A stretch of DNA of 8,982 bases from JAWXBG01 sp044375415 (GTDB taxonomy: Bacteria; Bacteroidota; Bacteroidia; Flavobacteriales_D; Sanyastnellaceae): contig JBILMS010000096.1 of NCBI GenBank assembly GCA_044375415.1, positions 1 through 8,982 on the forward strand, in the 5' to 3' direction. Positions 7,601-8,982 of the stretch are shown here, piece after piece (positions within the stretch are counted from its first letter, which is position 1; each line of letters starts with the position of its first letter). A model generated the notes under the pieces. It had not been told where the DNA came from. It saw only the letters and a program-made list of their open reading frames with translations, and ran no database searches. A program made the translations under genes and the position numbers.

Positions 7601-8801
7601 AGAAGTTGCTATTTCTGTACTTCAAGTTTTTACAGTTACCGTGGATCCTCAAGATACCGCGCTTTGTATCACCGATGGACTCGAGCTTACAGCAACCGCG
7701 AGTACCAATGCTCAACTCTCTTGGTCTTGGACTCCATCGAATGTTCTAACAGTGAATAATTTGCCGGTCACTCAGATGACAGAAAACACTTCGGCAGAAC
7801 TTATTATTACAGCCACTGACGCGGCGGGCTGTCAGGCAATGGATACGGCTAACGTAGTTCTCTTGGTTGAAACTACAGATCTTGGTCCTGATCTCGGGTT
7901 CTGCGAAGACGAAACCATTACACTGAACTCCGGGTGGCCCGACACCTATTCTTTCTTGTGGAGCAACGGTGAGCAAACCTCTAGTCTTGATGTAAATGCA
8001 GGCGGCACTTATTGGGTTCAAGTAACAAGCCCGGGTGGATGCTTTTCGCAAGATGCCGTTGAGCTTGCGATGTACACTTATCCTGTTGTAGGGCTTGGTT
8101 TCGACGCAGCTTATTGCCAAGGTGAAGTTGTCACACTAGATGCTGGCAATCCCGGTTTGAACTTCTTTTGGAACACAGAAGAGACCACACAGGAAATTAA
8201 TGTTATGAGTAGCAACATATACTCCGTTACAGTAGATAACGGTTACTGCTTCACATCCGATGATATATCAATTGTATTTAATCCTCTGCCCGTAAATCAA
8301 ATGGCGAGCGATACCTTGATTTGCTTTGGTTATCCTCCTTACTTCATTACATTAAATGCCGGTAACGACGGAAGTACTTTCTCTTGGAACAATGGAAATA
8401 CTTCGCAATCCATCGATGCATTGATGCCGGGAACTTACTCGGTTGAGGTTACCACCGCATTTGGCTGTCAAGACGATTTCTACATAACCGTTGGAGAATC
8501 GTGTGACGGTTCTATTTACATTCCGAATTCGTTTACACCCAATGGAGATGGTATAAATGATGTGTTTTTTGTCTCTGGTGAAAATATTGAACGCTTCACC
8601 CTTGTTATTTATAATCGATGGGGCGAACAGATCTTTACCTCCGAAGACCCTGCCACACCGTGGCTTGGTGAACGCCGCGATGGAGACCAATACGTACAAA
8701 ACGATGTTTATTCGTACCATGTAACCTATCGTTTGAAAGGTGAACTAGGAGCCGTGTCGGAAGAACTTATAAAAAAAGGACACATCACCGTAATCAGATA
8801 A
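4638..8801 (+). CDS. Large secreted surface protein: IgGFc-binding-type domain, PKD-like repeats, reelin-like insert, T9SS type B sorting domain
   Basis: Predicted protein of 1387 residues exported by Sec and then by the type IX secretion system; probably an adhesin or surface-structure protein (inferred). Residues 1-20 are a signal peptide (MKKMLFLLLAVGFAGTLFAQ, cleavage likely after AQ). Residues ~25-435 resemble the IgGFc-binding N-terminal domain: GKEFWFGFM at 27-35, cysteines 218, 229, 236 and 239, and CDHIYEQNFPIDTWGTDF at 239-256. Residues ~437-520 are a divergent Ig-like unit. PKD/Ig-like repeats with Cys...WSP...NPV.SP...YTVT cores fill 521-1079; the second is interrupted at ~630-777 by a reelin-like module. 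Three shorter repeats (1081-1289) follow. Residues 1293-1387 are the CHU_C sorting domain (IPNSFTPNGDGINDVF, IYNRWGEQIF). The start at 4638 is chosen because it gives an ideal signal peptide and suits the upstream -7 box. A strong terminator follows. The ligand is unknown; 'IgGFc-binding' is a family name, not evidence of antibody binding. Confidence 0.93.
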   Translation: MKKMLFLLLAVGFAGTLFAQSVTPTKGKEFWFGFMKNYEVEAFQESLDVFVVSDQNTSGTISIPGQGYSQSFSVDANITTTLTLDNAIAEVFSNQLVEGRGILIETEDTVAVFAINFNGYTADATKVLPTQTLGVEYMVASYYGLSGYSYNSEFLIVATEDGTEVEIIPSAPTMGGNGTGVPFVIQLDEGEVYQVRAAESSDDFTGTIIRGTENNGACRPFAVFSGVDCTNIPASCYACDHIYEQNFPIDTWGTDFYVAPFGGTTQYTYRVLAYDDNTSISIDGGAAITLNSGEWNEFNSVTGSHCVIADQGIAVIQYMEGVTCAGNGDPAMLILNDANQKIDNITFSTVESTVINSHNLTVIIESDDLGNITLDGVVIDPAVFQDFPSCPSHVWANVVLTAGSHTLDAPGAGVTAYVSGSGSAESYAYSVGSFSPVPPIIIDDAICTNDQVILEISQNYYDPYWYNYTQPEDTIALGYQYVIDPPIENGIYVGVGNDFVSGCEEEFFFSVEVPTPPVIDIQQSATQICQYQSVQLNAIAYPTNAVYFYSWSPTAGLDDPYISNPVATPLETTTYTVTVTTPTECATNTADVTIDVLDGIITLFEATPDETQFCLGGEIELETDVQTEAISDNFDPGISWGVWDAIDNGTEDDVCGSVDGNALYFNGAAPRRATTIAMDVSGGGTVNFTLKVANGAAPCDNTEPGDNIILSYSINGGGAWTPIQTFFEAAYANFTSLSINIPAAAETANTMFRWEQVGTYAAGLDNWVLDNIYIGVNDPSGFDFEWTPSTGLSADDISNPVASPTESTWYYVETTDPLSGCAYSDSVFVDVGQPFELEMTPDIALCDIQGIQIYANPSIDGNYDFTWSPNTDITGLYSQNPTVSPQNTTTYSVVVNSDQGCTETGEVQISVSTLLDLSASVSDPSICAGEIVELSAVMGGSSNGIDFSWSPETWVVDPDAAVTDAQPLQNVTYTVTATHEDSGCQLTEEVAISVLQVFTVTVDPQDTALCITDGLELTATASTNAQLSWSWTPSNVLTVNNLPVTQMTENTSAELIITATDAAGCQAMDTANVVLLVETTDLGPDLGFCEDETITLNSGWPDTYSFLWSNGEQTSSLDVNAGGTYWVQVTSPGGCFSQDAVELAMYTYPVVGLGFDAAYCQGEVVTLDAGNPGLNFFWNTEETTQEINVMSSNIYSVTVDNGYCFTSDDISIVFNPLPVNQMASDTLICFGYPPYFITLNAGNDGSTFSWNNGNTSQSIDALMPGTYSVEVTTAFGCQDDFYITVGESCDGSIYIPNSFTPNGDGINDVFFVSGENIERFTLVIYNRWGEQIFTSEDPATPWLGERRDGDQYVQNDVYSYHVTYRLKGELGAVSEELIKKGHITVIR
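6198..7874 (+). repeat. Five long PKD/Ig-like protein repeats (within the surface-protein gene)
   Basis: These are repeats at protein level, diverged in DNA. Units are residues ~521-598, ~602-832 (interrupted), 836-915, 917-996 and 998-1079. Each has an early Cys in a C-x(n)-LxA/E strand, a W-[ST]-P core and, towards the end, another Cys followed by an acidic/V-rich strand. In the uninterrupted units the first Cys to core Trp distance is nearly constant: 22 (529-551), 21 (846-867), 22 (927-949) and 21 (1010-1031). The first three carry an NPVA.P or NPTVSP motif after the core. Likely role: a stalk that holds the N-terminal domain away from the cell. Confidence 0.8.
6525..6968 (+). other. Reelin-subrepeat-like module inserted in the second PKD-like repeat
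   Basis: Protein region ~630-777. It starts SDNFDPGISWGVWD and continues with DDVCGSVDGNALYF, an RRATT segment, VNFTLKVANG, a CD pair, NIILSYSINGGGAW, MFRWEQVG and DNWVLDNIYIG. This order (FD..W, CG..G.AL.F, R..T, YS..GG..W, FRW.Q, D.W.LDNI.IG) is the pattern I recall for subrepeats of animal reelin and related bacterial surface domains. The flanks form one PKD-like unit: FCLGGEIELET before and FDFEWTPSTGL plus ISNPVASP after. The Cys614 to Trp786 distance is 172, against 21-22 in the other long units, implying an insert of about 150 residues. Confidence 0.72.
7878..8504 (+). repeat. Three short Ig-like protein repeats before the sorting domain
   Basis: Residues 1081-1147, 1151-1218 and 1222-1289 form a second, shorter repeat class. 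The shared plan is C-x(n)-TLN/D-x-G, then a core WSNG, WNTE or WNNG, then GTYWVQVT or IYSVTV, and usually a Cys before an acidic stretch. The WSP and NPV.SP elements of the longer class are absent. Units are 67-68 residues against about 80 for the long ones. This type often stands directly before CHU_C sorting domains in Bacteroidota secreted proteins (general recollection). Confidence 0.75.
8514..8798 (+). other. CHU_C / gliding-motility-type C-terminal sorting domain (T9SS type B)
   Basis: Residues 1293-1387. IYIPNSFTPNGDGINDVF, then IYNRWGEQIF, a W-L-G in place of the usual W-D-G, DVYSYHVTY and a terminal KKGHITVIR match the consensus of this Bacteroidota sorting domain. It directs passage through the outer membrane by the type IX machinery and is generally cleaved or anchored afterwards (family knowledge). 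It shows that the host should encode a T9SS, which is not in this window. Confidence 0.93.
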
Positions 8802-8841
8802 AGGATATGCCTTAGCGCCGATTTAAAATCATACTTTGTGG

Positions 8842-8866
8842 AAAGGGGCCGTCGTGGCCCCTTTTT
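8842..8866 (+). terminator. Rho-independent terminator after the surface-protein gene
   Basis: A perfect 9-bp stem (AAAGGGGCC / GGCCCCTTT) with a 5-base loop (GTCGT) runs into a T-tract (TTTTT to 8866). It begins 40 bases after the stop codon at 8799-8801. On the opposite strand only three T residues follow the stem, so it should act mainly on plus-strand transcripts. Confidence 0.9.
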
Positions 8867-8982
8867 CTATTATGGGCCATTTGAAACTAAACGCTTTTCT
8901 CTACCGTAGAAATGGCTCCCTATAACACATCAAAAATGAAAACAGCTTATTACGGCAGCTTTGTGATGTCAGCACGCAAGAA
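8867..8982. other. Window-end region without a convincing gene
   Basis: After the terminator I see no TAnnTTTG box or hairpin. An ATG at 8936 opens a plus frame that stays open to the edge (MKTAYYGSFVMSARK), which could be the first 15 codons of a new gene. One minus frame enters from the edge and stops at 8950-8952, which could instead be the tail of a convergent gene. Neither can be decided from so few codons. Confidence 0.3.

Noticed and set aside
8926..8969. Inverted ACATCA / TGATGT arms near the right edge
   Set aside because: Only six matching bases separated by more than 30, with no T-tract; compatible with chance.

Overview
The window looks like chromosomal DNA of a member of Bacteroidota, probably Flavobacteriales-like. 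The main reasons are a gliding-motility-type (CHU_C) C-terminal sorting domain of the type IX secretion system, promoter-like TAnnTTTG motifs with no Shine-Dalgarno sequences, and a lipoprotein family typical of this phylum. I see no phage, transposon, CRISPR or RNA gene. Base composition looks even throughout, with no obvious sign of recent transfer.

Layout: (1) 1-2272, minus strand: the N-terminal ~757 residues of the glycine-cleavage P-protein gcvP, cut by the left window edge. (2) 2273-2436: a divergent intergenic region with one Bacteroidota-type -7 box facing each way. (3) 2437-2931, plus: a free methionine-(R)-sulfoxide reductase of the GAF-fold family, with all catalytic cysteines. 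It overlaps by 4 bases (ATGA) with (4) 2928-4508, plus: an Ig-like-domain lipoprotein. (5) 4509-4637: an intergenic region with a third -7 box. (6) 4638-8801, plus: a 1387-residue secreted surface protein. It has a signal peptide, an IgGFc-binding-type N-terminal domain, an array of PKD/Ig-like repeats (one interrupted by a reelin-like module) and a type B T9SS sorting domain. (7) 8842-8866: a strong intrinsic terminator, followed by about 115 bases with no convincing gene.

Functionally the window is a mosaic, not a pathway. gcvP feeds one-carbon metabolism, the reductase repairs oxidised free methionine in the cytoplasm, the lipoprotein is envelope-anchored, and the large protein is probably exported to the cell surface or medium. 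Only the reductase and lipoprotein look co-transcribed. The most interesting item is the domain architecture of the large protein, above all the reelin-like module inserted inside a PKD-like repeat. No clearly new multi-gene system is visible.
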